In this document: positions 53,678 to 62,927 of the stretch, piece by piece
Numbering within the stretch: position 1 is the stretch's first letter
Layout: each line of letters opens with the position of its first letter
NCBI RefSeq assembly: GCF_001306455.1
Contig: NZ_LGTQ01000016.1
Span: 1-64,000, forward strand
Source of the DNA: Jiulongibacter sediminis
GTDB taxonomy: Bacteria > Bacteroidota > Bacteroidia > Cytophagales > Spirosomataceae
Direction of reading: 5' to 3'
DNA length: 64,000 nt
The notes under the pieces: model-generated
The model's database searches: none
What the model was told of the DNA's origin: nothing
The model's input: the letters and a program-made list of their open reading frames with translations, nothing else
Made by a program: the position numbers and the translations under genes

Positions 53678-55039
53678 TTATTTTTCTGATTTCTCTGAAG
53701 ATGATTTCAAAACCGCCTTAACCTCTGCCATGTTGATTACAGGAAGGTATTTGGCAAATAATAAGAAACAAACAAAGAAGAAACCGAAGGTGAATAAATA
53801 GTCACCAATATCACCCATACGAGGGGTAAAGTACGTCCAGCTTGAAGGCAGATAATCTCTGTGCAATGAAGTCACAATAATTACAAAACGTTCAAACCAC
53901 ATACCGATGTTTACAACCACAGCGATTACGAACGAAACAACAATGTTCTCTCTCAATTTTTTAAACCAGAAAATCTGAGGAGACAATACGTTACAGGTCA
54001 TCATAGCAGCATATGACCACCAAAGAGGACCGGTTGCTCTGTTGATGAATGCGTAGCTTTCATACTGAACTCCTGAATAGGCAGCAATAAAGAACTCTGT
54101 GATATAAGCAACACCCACAATTGAACCAGTTACTGTAATGATCTTATTCATTAAGGAGATGTGCTCCATTGTGATGTAATCTTCAAGCTTGTAAACAACT
54201 CTCGTGATCAACATCAGGTTTTGAACCATAGCGAAACCAGAGAAAATTGCACCTGCAACGAAATAAGGAGGGAAGATGGTGGTGTGCCATCCCGGTATTA
54301 CCGAGGTTGCGAAGTCAAAGGATACAATGGTGTGTACTGAAAGTACAAGAGGTGTAGAAAGACCTGCAAGAATCAAAGAAACATCTTCGTATCTCGCCCA
54401 AGCTCTTGCTCCACCTGTCCAACCCATTGATAGAGCTCCGTAAATTGTTTTTCTGATACCAGTTGCTCTGTCTCTGATAGTTGCTAAGTCAGGAATCAAA
54501 CCGATATACCAGAAAAGTAACGAAACTGAAAGGTAGGTAGAGATCGCGAAAACGTCCCAAACGAGAGGAGAGTTAAAGTTAACCCAAAGAGAACCAAAAG
54601 TATTTGGAAGTGGTAATGCCCAATAAGCTAACCACGGACGCCCCATGTGAAGGAAAATAAATGTTCCCGCACAAAGTACCGCGAAAATCGTCATGGCTTC
54701 TGCCGCACGGTTGATTGATGTTCTCCATTTCTGACGGAATAACAAAAGGATGGCTGAAATCAATGTACCGGCATGACCAATACCTACCCACCAAACGAAG
54801 TTAGTGATATCCCATGCCCAACCTACTGTCTTGTTAAGACCCCAGTTACCAAGACCATTCCACCATGTTTGGTAAACCCAGTAGGCACCGTAAAGCAAAA
54901 CGATTAAGGAAATACCAAAGACAACTTTCCATTCTTTGGTTACAGGCCCTTCAACCTGCCTGCTGATGTCTTCAGTAACATCGTGGTAGGTCTTACCACC
55001 TGTAACTAATTTTTCTCTTATTGGCGAAACTACTTGCAT
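53678..55039 (-). CDS. actC: alternative complex III subunit ActC (NrfD-like, quinol site)
   Basis: 453 residues, ten helices, polysulfide reductase/NrfD family. Motifs: WWVGIGHAGTLISAILLLFRQ (His and quinone region), MGRPWLAYWALPLPN, FDFATSVIPGWHTTIFPPYFVAGAI (in two parts), MWFERFVII. In known complexes ActC forms the menaquinol-oxidising site next to the 3Fe-4S cluster of ActB. Confidence 0.94.
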   Translation of the reverse strand: MQVVSPIREKLVTGGKTYHDVTEDISRQVEGPVTKEWKVVFGISLIVLLYGAYWVYQTWWNGLGNWGLNKTVGWAWDITNFVWWVGIGHAGTLISAILLLFRQKWRTSINRAAEAMTIFAVLCAGTFIFLHMGRPWLAYWALPLPNTFGSLWVNFNSPLVWDVFAISTYLSVSLLFWYIGLIPDLATIRDRATGIRKTIYGALSMGWTGGARAWARYEDVSLILAGLSTPLVLSVHTIVSFDFATSVIPGWHTTIFPPYFVAGAIFSGFAMVQNLMLITRVVYKLEDYITMEHISLMNKIITVTGSIVGVAYITEFFIAAYSGVQYESYAFINRATGPLWWSYAAMMTCNVLSPQIFWFKKLRENIVVSFVIAVVVNIGMWFERFVIIVTSLHRDYLPSSWTYFTPRMGDIGDYLFTFGFFFVCFLLFAKYLPVINMAEVKAVLKSSSEKSEK

Positions 55040-55086
55040 AATTGCTACGCTTTTAGCCTTTTATGTTTAGTTTAAATTCTTTTTTC

Positions 55087-58000
55087 TTATCCGTTATGCT
55101 CTTCTTCGGCATGAGCCTCTTCTTCATGATGCTCAGTTGCACTATGCATACCTGGAGCCTTTGAATCTACCAAATCTTTGTTTCTGATTTTTGTCAGATA
55201 GCTGATTTGCGGCTGAACGTTAATTTCTTCGAGAACGTGGAATGCTCTTCCCTCTTTCTCAACCTCCAGGGCCTTGGAGATTCTTGAATTAGGATCAAGC
55301 ATATCACCGAATAAGATAGCTCCTGTAGGACAAGACTGCGAACATGCTGTTTCAATCTCACCATCTACCGGGCGACGCTTCTCTTTCTTCGCTGTGAGTT
55401 TGCCAGCCTGAATACGCTGAACACACATTGAACACTTCTCAATAACCCCTCTTGAACGAACTGTAACATCTGGGTTAAGAACCATCCTGCCCAGTTCATT
55501 ATTCATGTTATAGTCAAACTGATCATTCTCATAGTACTTCCACCAGTTGAAACGACGAACTTTGTAAGGACAGTTGTTTGCACAATATCTCGTACCCACA
55601 CATCTGTTGTATGTCATCTGGTTAAGACCTTCTGAACTATGTGTTGTTGCCAACACCGGACAAACCGTTTCACAAGGTGCATTACTACAATGCTGACACA
55701 TCATTGGCTGAATAACCACCTCCGGATTTTCTGAAGCATGCTCCATTTTCTCCAGATGACTTGGGTTAATCTGATACTCAGTATCTGCATCTGTGCTGTA
55801 ATATCTGTCAAGACGGATCCAGTGCATCTCGCGAGCTCTAACCACCTCTTTTTTACCTACAACAGCTACGTTATTTTCTGCCTGACAAGAAACTAAACAA
55901 GCGGCACATCCCGTACAGGTGTTAAGGTCAATGACCATTCCCCAGCTATGGTTCTTTTTCTCGTGACCATTCCATAAGGTAATGGTGTAAGGTTTAACGG
56001 CACCTTCAGACGTCTCAATCATTGGCTCGAAACGACCAGCCTTATTATCTTTTACGTACTCACTTAAAACTGACTCCTGAACCACAGCCGATCGGCCCAT
56101 AACTGTTTCATGAGTTTGTGTTTGAGCAAGGGTGTAACCTGATTTCGTTTTTTCAATTGAAGCACCGCCAGTCCAATTCACACCATTTGTAAACGGATTG
56201 GCATTCGCACCAACATTACCAGCTTTACCAGCGGCTGTACGGCCGTAGCCCATAGCTACTGAAACCGTGCTGTGAGCCTGACCCGGTTGAATCAATACAG
56301 GCAATTCAATTTCATATCCACCAGCTGAAAGTTTCGCCCAGTCTCCTTTTTCAAGACCTAATTCATTAGCCGTTTTTTGAGAAACCGCCAGGGTATTTTC
56401 CCAAGTAACCTTAGATATAGGATCCGGAACTTCCTGAAGCCAAGGATTATTTGCCTGATTTCCAGTTCCGATAGCCACAGATTCAAATACTGCTATTTCA
56501 AGACCACCATCTTTTGATGACGCAATTGAAGCCGCTGCAGCACCCAAATCACCTGCGAATGAAACAGTACCATCAGAAGAGGCACCTGAATCATATACTC
56601 CATCATGAAGAACAGAAACCCAAGACTTACCACTTAGGATATTCGATTTCCAGTTAGACTTAAGGTATTTATGATAATCACTATCCAGACCGGCCCAAGC
56701 CAAAAGGCTTGATTGAGCCTGACGAGTGTTATATATCAAAGAAATTGTAGGCTGTTGAAGTGAGTAAGAGCCGGTTTTAGGCTCAACATCACCCCAAGAC
56801 TCCAGATAATGAGGAGCAGGGGCAATAAATTTACAAATAGCCGCTGTCTCGTCAGCTCTGTCAGCAAAAGACACTGAAGTCTTTACCTTTGCTAAAGACT
56901 CAGCAATTTTAGCACCTTGTGGGTGACTGTAAACCGGATTGGCATCCATAAAGATAACCGCATCCACTTTACCCCCATTCAAATCAGAAACAAACTGTGC
57001 TACTTCAGCACTTGTTCCCTGACGATTGTTTAATGTTTTAGCAAAACTGATGGTATTGCCGTAGCTTCCAAGTAAACTGTTGATACCGTTGACAACAGTT
57101 TGAATTGCCTTGTCATTTGAACCTGAAACGACGAGGGCAGAACCCGAAGCCGCTTTAAGATCAGCAACGCACTTGTCAAGCAACTCATCACTGAACGCTG
57201 AATTACCGATGGTGTTGCCAGCAAGTTTATTGTAAAGAGCTACCAACAATGCTCCTTCTTGTGAAGGCTTAATCATACCTCTATAATCGGCAGAAGCACC
57301 AGTTGTTGTAAGGCCGGTCTCGAACTGATAATGACGAGACATAGTATGCTTACCATCCTTACCACTGGTTAGCTTTCTTCCTTTTGCCCATTGTCCGGCA
57401 AACTCAACTGGCGAAAGCCATGTACCAAGAAAATCGCAGTTAACACCCACGATGACATTGGCTTTATCAAAATTATACGAAGGAATAGCAGCCTTTCCAA
57501 AAGAAGCCTCATTAGCTTCAATGATTCCTGATGCTGAATTAGCATCATAAGTTACATGAACGGCTGAAGGATATTTCGAAGTAAAATCAGCAACTACCTT
57601 TTTGGTGGTTGGAGAAAACACACTTGAAGAAACGATTCTGATGTTTGAAGCGGATGACAGACCAGCCATAACCTCTTTATCCAAATCTTCCCAGCTAATG
57701 TCTTTACCTTCTTTTTGAGGTCCCTTTAGTTTCTCGTTATCATATAATGAAAGAACGGAAGCATGAACACGAGCACTTACACCACCGTTGGTAATTGAAG
57801 AAAGCTTGTTTCCTTCGATTTTGATAGGACGTCCTTCAACAGTCTTTACAAGAACACTGCAAAATTCTCCGCCCTCGGCATAGGTTGTTGCGAAATAATT
57901 AGGAACACCTGGCTCTACAGACTCCGGCTTATTAAGGTAAGGGATGGTTTTTCTAACAGGAGCATCGCAAGCTGCAAGTGATACCGCCGTAACACCAAAA

Positions 58001-58143
58001 CCTAACATTTTCAGGAAGTCTCTTCGGTGAGTTCCGCCATCAAGGTCTTCTAAATTGAATTCCTTTTCGGCATTTTTCACTACCTCAATATCATTCCTGT
58101 ACTCCTCAATTCCTTTCCAATACTTTTTAGTAGTATTTTCCAT
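55087..58143 (-). CDS. actB: alternative complex III subunit ActB (molybdopterin-oxidoreductase-like plus iron-sulfur)
   Basis: 1,018 residues: fused ActB1 (about 90-700) and ActB2 (about 730-980). The N-terminus has a Tat-type signal HRRDFLKMLGFGV followed by a lipobox-like LAAC. ActB1 resembles molybdopterin enzymes but in known members lacks the Mo cofactor; I see no cofactor Cys/Ser ligand to contradict that. ActB2 holds four Cys groups: CTGCAACLVSC, CQHCSNAPCETVCPV, CVGTRYCANNCPYKVRRF, CSMCVQ with ACSQSCPTGAI, matching three 4Fe-4S and one 3Fe-4S cluster. A His/Glu-rich tail ends the protein. Confidence 0.94.
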   Translation of the reverse strand: MENTTKKYWKGIEEYRNDIEVVKNAEKEFNLEDLDGGTHRRDFLKMLGFGVTAVSLAACDAPVRKTIPYLNKPESVEPGVPNYFATTYAEGGEFCSVLVKTVEGRPIKIEGNKLSSITNGGVSARVHASVLSLYDNEKLKGPQKEGKDISWEDLDKEVMAGLSSASNIRIVSSSVFSPTTKKVVADFTSKYPSAVHVTYDANSASGIIEANEASFGKAAIPSYNFDKANVIVGVNCDFLGTWLSPVEFAGQWAKGRKLTSGKDGKHTMSRHYQFETGLTTTGASADYRGMIKPSQEGALLVALYNKLAGNTIGNSAFSDELLDKCVADLKAASGSALVVSGSNDKAIQTVVNGINSLLGSYGNTISFAKTLNNRQGTSAEVAQFVSDLNGGKVDAVIFMDANPVYSHPQGAKIAESLAKVKTSVSFADRADETAAICKFIAPAPHYLESWGDVEPKTGSYSLQQPTISLIYNTRQAQSSLLAWAGLDSDYHKYLKSNWKSNILSGKSWVSVLHDGVYDSGASSDGTVSFAGDLGAAAASIASSKDGGLEIAVFESVAIGTGNQANNPWLQEVPDPISKVTWENTLAVSQKTANELGLEKGDWAKLSAGGYEIELPVLIQPGQAHSTVSVAMGYGRTAAGKAGNVGANANPFTNGVNWTGGASIEKTKSGYTLAQTQTHETVMGRSAVVQESVLSEYVKDNKAGRFEPMIETSEGAVKPYTITLWNGHEKKNHSWGMVIDLNTCTGCAACLVSCQAENNVAVVGKKEVVRAREMHWIRLDRYYSTDADTEYQINPSHLEKMEHASENPEVVIQPMMCQHCSNAPCETVCPVLATTHSSEGLNQMTYNRCVGTRYCANNCPYKVRRFNWWKYYENDQFDYNMNNELGRMVLNPDVTVRSRGVIEKCSMCVQRIQAGKLTAKKEKRRPVDGEIETACSQSCPTGAILFGDMLDPNSRISKALEVEKEGRAFHVLEEINVQPQISYLTKIRNKDLVDSKAPGMHSATEHHEEEAHAEEEHNG

Positions 58144-58187
58144 TCGTATTATATTTTCCCTAAAGGATATTTACTTTGAATTCGTTA

Positions 58188-59402
58188 TTAATAATGACAT
58201 CTGGCACACTCAAGGCCTCCGATATCTTCAACCTTCATATTCTCAGAAGAGGCTGCATTATGAGCTTCGAGAAGAGCGTCGTAATAAGCATTCCCTTTTG
58301 AGTTAACATCAGTTTCTCTATGACAGTCAATACACCATCCCATGGTCAAAGAATGTCTTTGCTGAACTACTTCCATCTGAGGAATTTCACCGTGACAGTT
58401 CTCACAATCCAAACCAGCAACAGCAGTGTGCTGAGAGTGATTGAAATATGCAAGATCGGGAAGGTTATGAACTCTTACCCATTCAATCGGTTGATCATTC
58501 TCAATAGCCGCATAGATTTTCTGAATGTTTGGAGAACCTTGCTTAATGGTATTATGGCAGTTCATACAAATACTCGCTGACGGAATACCGGCCTGCTTTC
58601 CTTTATATACTCCTGTATGACAATAAGCACAGCTAATTTCCATCTCACCAGCGTGAAGTTTGTGAGAGAACGGAATCGGCTGTGTAGGAGCATAACCCTG
58701 ATGAACACCTATACCATACAAACCATCAAACGTCGCTTTGGCACCAAATAGAAGAAAAAGTACAATTATTGCATTTCTAACTGTAGCATTCTGAAAAACA
58801 GAACGTAGACCATCATTAACTCTCTGACCAATACCTCTGGTGTCGATTACTTCACTATCTCCTTTGTTCAGCTGGTTCAACAGATTCAAAACAGCCAATA
58901 AAGCAAGAAGAACAAGACCCATGATCACAAGCAAAGCGACCAGAATCACGTTGAATACTTTACCGTTTCCTGAATCACCAGCAGCAGCTACCGCAGCACC
59001 ACCATCTGCTTCAGCAGCGGCAGGGGCGGCTTCATTAGCCTGCTTTACATAAGCCAGAATAGCCGAGATCTCTTCATCGCCGAAGCTTTGAAAAGCAGTC
59101 ATCTGAGTTTTGTTGTACTTTTCATAAAGTTCAACAGCATAATCATCACCGCTGGCAATAACAGCAGCAGGGTTTTGAATCCAGGCTTTAAGCCAATCAT
59201 AATCTCTTCTTTCTTCAATCCCCTTCAAACCCGGACCTACCACAACGGCAGCATCATAAGCATGACACTGAGCACAGTTATTATTGAATAACTTCTCACC
59301 TGCTACCGGATCGCCATCAGCAGAACCCTGGCCGAATGATAAACTAAGCGTTGAAAGAGAAAAAAGTAAAAGTAGAAAAGGTCTTATATGCGATTTGTAC
59401 AT
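58188..59402 (-). CDS. actA: alternative complex III subunit ActA, multiheme cytochrome c
   Basis: 404 residues. Sec signal (1-25), a monoheme cytochrome c domain with CAQCH at about residues 42-46, an Ala-rich linker, one membrane helix (about 155-178), and a pentaheme domain with five more CxxCH sites: CAYCH, CMNCH, CENCH, CIDCH and CARCH, the last two residues from the C-terminus. Six hemes c in total, the N-terminal one being an addition to the basic pentaheme ActA. First gene of the 15-gene respiratory locus; its promoter is at 59437-59467. Confidence 0.93.
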   Translation of the reverse strand: MYKSHIRPFLLLLFSLSTLSLSFGQGSADGDPVAGEKLFNNNCAQCHAYDAAVVVGPGLKGIEERRDYDWLKAWIQNPAAVIASGDDYAVELYEKYNKTQMTAFQSFGDEEISAILAYVKQANEAAPAAAEADGGAAVAAAGDSGNGKVFNVILVALLVIMGLVLLALLAVLNLLNQLNKGDSEVIDTRGIGQRVNDGLRSVFQNATVRNAIIVLFLLFGAKATFDGLYGIGVHQGYAPTQPIPFSHKLHAGEMEISCAYCHTGVYKGKQAGIPSASICMNCHNTIKQGSPNIQKIYAAIENDQPIEWVRVHNLPDLAYFNHSQHTAVAGLDCENCHGEIPQMEVVQQRHSLTMGWCIDCHRETDVNSKGNAYYDALLEAHNAASSENMKVEDIGGLECARCHY

Positions 59403-59436
59403 ATCTCTATTGTGAATAGATACTTTTTTTGAGTTG

Positions 59437-59467
59437 CAAATCTAGTTATGGAAAAAGTTCCGTCAAA
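59437..59467 (-). promoter_or_regulatory. promoter of the act-cox operon
   Basis: Minus strand: TTTG (59464-59467), 19-nt spacer, TAGATTTG (59437-59444). Full match, 35 bases before the actA ATG. Confidence 0.85.
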
Positions 59468-59558
59468 AAAGTATTTTGATTTTTTCGATAGGGCTCACCA
59501 ATTTAGAATGATTTCAAATAGATATTTAAAGCCCACATTTTAAGCAAGTTATAAACAA

Positions 59559-59607
59559 AAATACCATTTGAAAAACTACCGTTTTAGTAGGATATCAAAT
59601 GGTATTT
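59559..59607 (-). terminator. hairpin after tRNA-Cys
   Basis: Perfect 13-bp outer stem AAATACCATTTGA / TCAAATGGTATTT with an inner CTAC / GTAG helix. On the minus strand it ends TTTTTG, so it can terminate tRNA-Cys, 51 bases downstream of it. A-tracts on the other side allow bidirectional use. Confidence 0.75.
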
Positions 59608-59657
59608 AAATAAGATAACTAAAGCAAAAGCGTTACCAAAAAATGCTTTACCTGAAG

Positions 59658-59728
59658 AGGTCCCGAGCGGATTCGAACCGCTGTACATGGTTTTGCAGAC
59701 CACTACCTAGCCTCTCGGTCACGGGACC
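59658..59728 (-). tRNA. tRNA-Cys (anticodon GCA)
   Basis: 71 nt on the minus strand. Acceptor GGTCCCG / CGGGACC, anticodon GCA in the loop of GGTCTGCAAAACC, T-arm CGGTTCGAATCCG, discriminator T as expected for Cys. Confidence 0.96.
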
Positions 59729-59775
59729 ATTTTTCCTTCAAAACCTGAGTTGAAAAAACTCTCGATTTCGGGAAG

Positions 59776-59807
59776 CAAAACTACAATTGTAGTGCCAAAC
59801 CCCAAAA
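59776..59807 (-). promoter_or_regulatory. promoter of tRNA-Cys
   Basis: Minus strand: TTTG (59804-59807), 20-nt spacer, TAGTTTTG (59776-59783), 47 bases before the tRNA. Confidence 0.7.
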
Positions 59808-59827
59808 GCTTTCTGAAGAATTTTAAT

Positions 59828-59855
59828 AAAGACCGGAATAAAAATTCCGGTCTTT
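59828..59855 (-). terminator. terminator after rpsA
   Basis: AAAGACCGGAAT - AAAA - ATTCCGGTCTTT, perfect 12-bp inverted repeat, 36 bases past the rpsA stop. Confidence 0.85.
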
Positions 59856-59890
59856 AATTTGGTTTTTTCAGCGGTTAAATTAACCGATGA

Positions 59891-61669
59891 TTATTTTTTC
59901 TTAGGAGCCTCCATTTCTGCTTTCAAAGCAGCAAGAGCGTCAAGATCACCTAAAGTAGACTTCTCAGCAGGCTGACTTGCAGCCTTGGCTGCTGCCTTAC
60001 CGGAAGACTTTTTCTTAGGAGCTTCTTCTACTTCAGAGCCATCCCATGTTTTAGTGTGAGAAAGAACAATCTTTCTCTCATCTTTACTAAACTCCATTAC
60101 TACGAAAGGAAGCTTCTCTCCTACTTCAGCAAGAGTGCCATCTTCCTTACCTAACTGCTTCAATACAGCAGAACCCTCGATACCGTAAGGCAATTCGAGT
60201 GTAGCTACTTTATCAGCTTTTGAAATGATTGTACACTCGTGAGTAGTGCCTACCCCGAAAGTTCCTTCAAATGCATCCCATGGATTTTCTTCCATGTGCT
60301 TGTGGCTAAGAGCAAGTCTTCTGTTCTCACCGTCAAGCTCAAGAACAACTACCTCAAGCTCGTCTCCAATCTTAACGAAATCAGACGGATGCTTGATTTT
60401 CTTAGTCCATGAAAGGTCAGAAACGTGAACAAGACCATCGATACCTTCTTCAAGCTCAAGGAAAAGACCGAAGTTTGTAAGGTTACGAACAGTACCTTTA
60501 TGTTTTGTACCAACAGCATATTTGCTTAACAAGTCTTGCTTCGTCCAAGGATCTTCAGTCAACTGCTTGATGCCAAGAGACATTTTACGCTCTTCTTTGT
60601 CCATTGTAAGAACAACGGCCTCGATTTCGTCTCCAATCTGAAGGAAATCAGACGGATTGCGAAGGTGCTGAGACCATGACATTTCTGAAACGTGGATCAA
60701 ACCTTCAACACCCGGAGTGATTTCAAGGAAAGCACCGTAATCAGCAATGTTTACAATCTTACCTTTAACCTTAGAGTTAACCTCAAGATCAGCGGCAAGT
60801 GAATCCCAAGGATGAGCCTCAAGCTGCTTCATACCAAGAGAAATACGCTTCTTGTCCTCGTCGAAATCAAGAACAACCACGTTGATCTTGTCGTCAAGGT
60901 TAAGAATTTCGTTCGGGTGATTAACACGGCCCCAGCTGATGTCAGTGATGTGCAACAAGCCATCAACACCACCAAGATCGATGAACACACCGAAGTTTGT
61001 GATATTTTTAACAACACCCTCAAGTACCTGACCTTTCTCAAGGTTCGTAAGGATTTGCTGACGTTGTTTTTCAAGATCTTTCTCAATTAATACTTTGTGA
61101 GAAACCACCACGTTATCGTTAGCGTGATTGATTTTCACTACTTTAACCTCCATTTCTTTGTTTACAAAGATATCGAAGTCGCGGATCGGCTTAACGTCAA
61201 TCTGAGAACCTGGCAAGAACGCCTCAATTCCATGAATATCAACGATTAGACCACCCTTAGTACGACGCTTAACAAAAGCGTTAAGAATAGTATCTTCTTC
61301 AAACGCCTTCTCAATATTGCTCCAAGCCGTAAGGATTCTGGCCTTTTTACGAGAGATTACCAACTGACCTAATGCATCCTCTTGCTTTTCAATGAATACC
61401 TCAACGGTATCACCGATTTTAAGGTTAGGAAGATCACGGAATTCAGATCTGGAAACGATACCGTCAGATTTGAAACCAATGTTTAGTAATACTTCACGAT
61501 CAGAAACACCTACTACGGTAGCATCAACAACATCTTTTTCTTCGATAGTTGTTAGTGTTTCTTCATAAGCTTTTGCAAGCTCTTGTTTTTCAGCAGCAGA
61601 ATAACCTCCGCCGATTCCTTTTTTTGAGACTCTCTCCCAATCAAATTCAGGAAATTCTTGATTTGTCAT
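59891..61669 (-). CDS. rpsA: 30S ribosomal protein S1
   Basis: 592 residues with six S1 OB-fold repeats starting near residues 44, 129, 215, 300, 387 and 475. The clearest are ITNFGVFIDLGGVDGLLHIT, YGAFLEITPGVEGLIHVSEM and LTNFGLFLELEEGIDGLVHV. The sixth is degenerate. An Ala/Lys-rich C-terminal tail follows. S1 unfolds mRNA at the ribosome; in Bacteroidota it is thought to matter for recognising AT-rich leaders since SD sites are scarce. Own promoter and terminator; leader about 95 nt. Confidence 0.95.
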   Translation of the reverse strand: MTNQEFPEFDWERVSKKGIGGGYSAAEKQELAKAYEETLTTIEEKDVVDATVVGVSDREVLLNIGFKSDGIVSRSEFRDLPNLKIGDTVEVFIEKQEDALGQLVISRKKARILTAWSNIEKAFEEDTILNAFVKRRTKGGLIVDIHGIEAFLPGSQIDVKPIRDFDIFVNKEMEVKVVKINHANDNVVVSHKVLIEKDLEKQRQQILTNLEKGQVLEGVVKNITNFGVFIDLGGVDGLLHITDISWGRVNHPNEILNLDDKINVVVLDFDEDKKRISLGMKQLEAHPWDSLAADLEVNSKVKGKIVNIADYGAFLEITPGVEGLIHVSEMSWSQHLRNPSDFLQIGDEIEAVVLTMDKEERKMSLGIKQLTEDPWTKQDLLSKYAVGTKHKGTVRNLTNFGLFLELEEGIDGLVHVSDLSWTKKIKHPSDFVKIGDELEVVVLELDGENRRLALSHKHMEENPWDAFEGTFGVGTTHECTIISKADKVATLELPYGIEGSAVLKQLGKEDGTLAEVGEKLPFVVMEFSKDERKIVLSHTKTWDGSEVEEAPKKKSSGKAAAKAASQPAEKSTLGDLDALAALKAEMEAPKKK

Positions 61670-61764
61670 AAATATTTGATAAACAGCCCTTTTATACGTC
61701 CTGAAGCCAGGCTAAAGATTCAGGAATTTAATTGAACAAAAAACACCCTTCCTAAAAAGGACTG

Positions 61765-61795
61765 CAAAAGTACGGAAAGAGTACCGAATTACCAA
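61765..61795 (-). promoter_or_regulatory. promoter of rpsA
   Basis: Minus strand: TTGG (61792-61795), 19-nt spacer, TACTTTTG then CAG (61765-61772). Confidence 0.78.
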
Positions 61796-61812
61796 TAAGT
61801 AGATTGAAATAA

Positions 61813-62322
61813 CTAGGCAGACTGCGAGCGGCTGAGATAAGGAGCCCAGGTTTCGCTGGTATTGCCCGAAAAGTCTCTCAGAAAAGTAACGAAAGTAGGC
61901 TTGAAAGGCTTTACAGCCAATGGCATCTCAGCCTCTTCAGGAGTAAAGTGTCCTTTTCGGCTGTTACATCGGCGGCAGGCCGCAACTAGGTTGTCCCAGT
62001 TGGTTTTACCACCACGAGATTTAGGAATGACATGATCAAGGGTTAGCTCACGGCTATTGCCACAGTAAACACATTTGTTACCATCCCGTTTGAAAATATT
62101 CTGACGATTAAGAACTACGCTTTTGTAAGGGACATTAACGTAGTGGTGTAGCTTAATAACTGCCGGTAATGGGTAAGTGGCAGAAACTGTTCTCAAGCTT
62201 CCGGCCTCGTCATCTTTGAGTAATTCAGCCTTTTTAAGATAGACCAGTAAAAATGCTTTAGGGACCGTACAGACACTAATGGCTGTATAATCTGCATTTA
62301 ACACTAAGACTTTCCGACCCAT
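61813..62322 (-). CDS. HNH endonuclease family protein
   Basis: About 169 residues from the ATG at 62322 (MGRKVLVLNADYTAISV), the usual N-terminus of this conserved family; a frame from 62361 would run through an inverted repeat and is rejected. C-terminal HNH/zinc domain: CVYCGNSRELTLDHVIPKSR, GGKTNWDNLVAACRRCNSRK, with two CxxC pairs and the catalytic His in DHV. Widespread in Bacteroidota chromosomes and often beside housekeeping genes; its cellular role is unknown and it is not obviously part of a mobile element. Confidence 0.85.
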   Translation of the reverse strand: MGRKVLVLNADYTAISVCTVPKAFLLVYLKKAELLKDDEAGSLRTVSATYPLPAVIKLHHYVNVPYKSVVLNRQNIFKRDGNKCVYCGNSRELTLDHVIPKSRGGKTNWDNLVAACRRCNSRKGHFTPEEAEMPLAVKPFKPTFVTFLRDFSGNTSETWAPYLSRSQSA

Positions 62323-62331
62323 AGAATTGGT

Positions 62332-62350
62332 TATATTCAGGCCGAATATA
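62332..62350 (-). promoter_or_regulatory. inverted repeat before the HNH gene
   Basis: TATATTC - AGGCC - GAATATA, perfect 7-bp arms, nine bases upstream of the ATG. It could be an operator or a leader hairpin; no protein partner is known. Confidence 0.4.
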
Positions 62351-62396
62351 CTGATTCTCAAGTAAAAACAGTAATACCAAGAAGATTAAGTAATTG

Positions 62397-62852
62397 TTAA
62401 AAGCGTCTGCTTTCCTGCCTTTCTATGTCTTTTGCTTTTATGCTCTCTCTCTTATCGTAAAGTTTTTTTCCTTTCGCCAGAGCAATATTGATTTTAGCAA
62501 GTCCACTATCGTTCACGTAGATCTTAGTAGGAATTACCGTAAGACCAACATCCTTGAGTTTTGCCTCCAGTTTTTTGAGCTCCTTCTTTTGAAGTAGAAG
62601 CTTACGGTCGCGAAGCGGATCATGATTATAGTGTGTGCCGTAATCATAGGCAGAAATATTGAGGTTCTTGATGTAAAGCTCTCCATCATCAAAATAGCAA
62701 TAGGCGTCAGAGATGTTGACTTTGCCCATTCTAATTGACTTAATTTCAGTTCCTTTTAAAACAATTCCGGCCGTATAAGTATCGATAAACTGATACTCAA
62801 AAGAGGCTTTCCTGTTTTTGATCTCAATATTTTTGGAAATCTTGTTTGACAT
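62397..62852 (-). CDS. smpB: SsrA-binding protein SmpB
   Basis: Binds tmRNA and brings it to stalled ribosomes. About 151 residues from the ATG at 62852; a TTG at 62861 lies in the promoter box and is rejected. Motifs: NRKASFEYQFIDTYTAGIVL, GTEIKSIRMGKVNISDAYC, HDPLRDRKLLL, and the C-terminal tail KLYDKRESIKAKDIERQESR. A tmRNA gene was looked for next to it and not found. Confidence 0.95.
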   Translation of the reverse strand: MSNKISKNIEIKNRKASFEYQFIDTYTAGIVLKGTEIKSIRMGKVNISDAYCYFDDGELYIKNLNISAYDYGTHYNHDPLRDRKLLLQKKELKKLEAKLKDVGLTVIPTKIYVNDSGLAKINIALAKGKKLYDKRESIKAKDIERQESRRF

Positions 62853-62858
62853 GGGCTG

Positions 62859-62891
62859 CAAAACTAGTCATAAAGAGGAGAGAGTTTCAAA
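62859..62891 (-). promoter_or_regulatory. promoter of smpB, adjoining the start codon
   Basis: Minus strand: TTTG (62888-62891), 21-nt spacer, TAGTTTTG then CAG (62859-62866). The ATG is at 62850-62852, six bases beyond the box, so the transcript would have almost no leader. Confidence 0.72.
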
Positions 62892-62927
62892 TGAACTGCA
62901 GAATAGAATCCGGAATGGGATAAAAAT

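Noticed and set aside
43170-59402. The respiratory locus as an undescribed system
   Set aside because: It matches the known alternative complex III plus caa3 oxidase supercomplex gene set in content and order.
61813-62322. HNH protein as a sign of a phage, intron or anti-phage system
   Set aside because: Flanked by rpsA and smpB with no other mobile or defence genes; this is a conserved chromosomal family in Bacteroidota.
62853-62861. TTG at 62861 as the smpB start
   Set aside because: It overlaps the promoter box TAGTTTTG; the ATG at 62852 fits SmpB.
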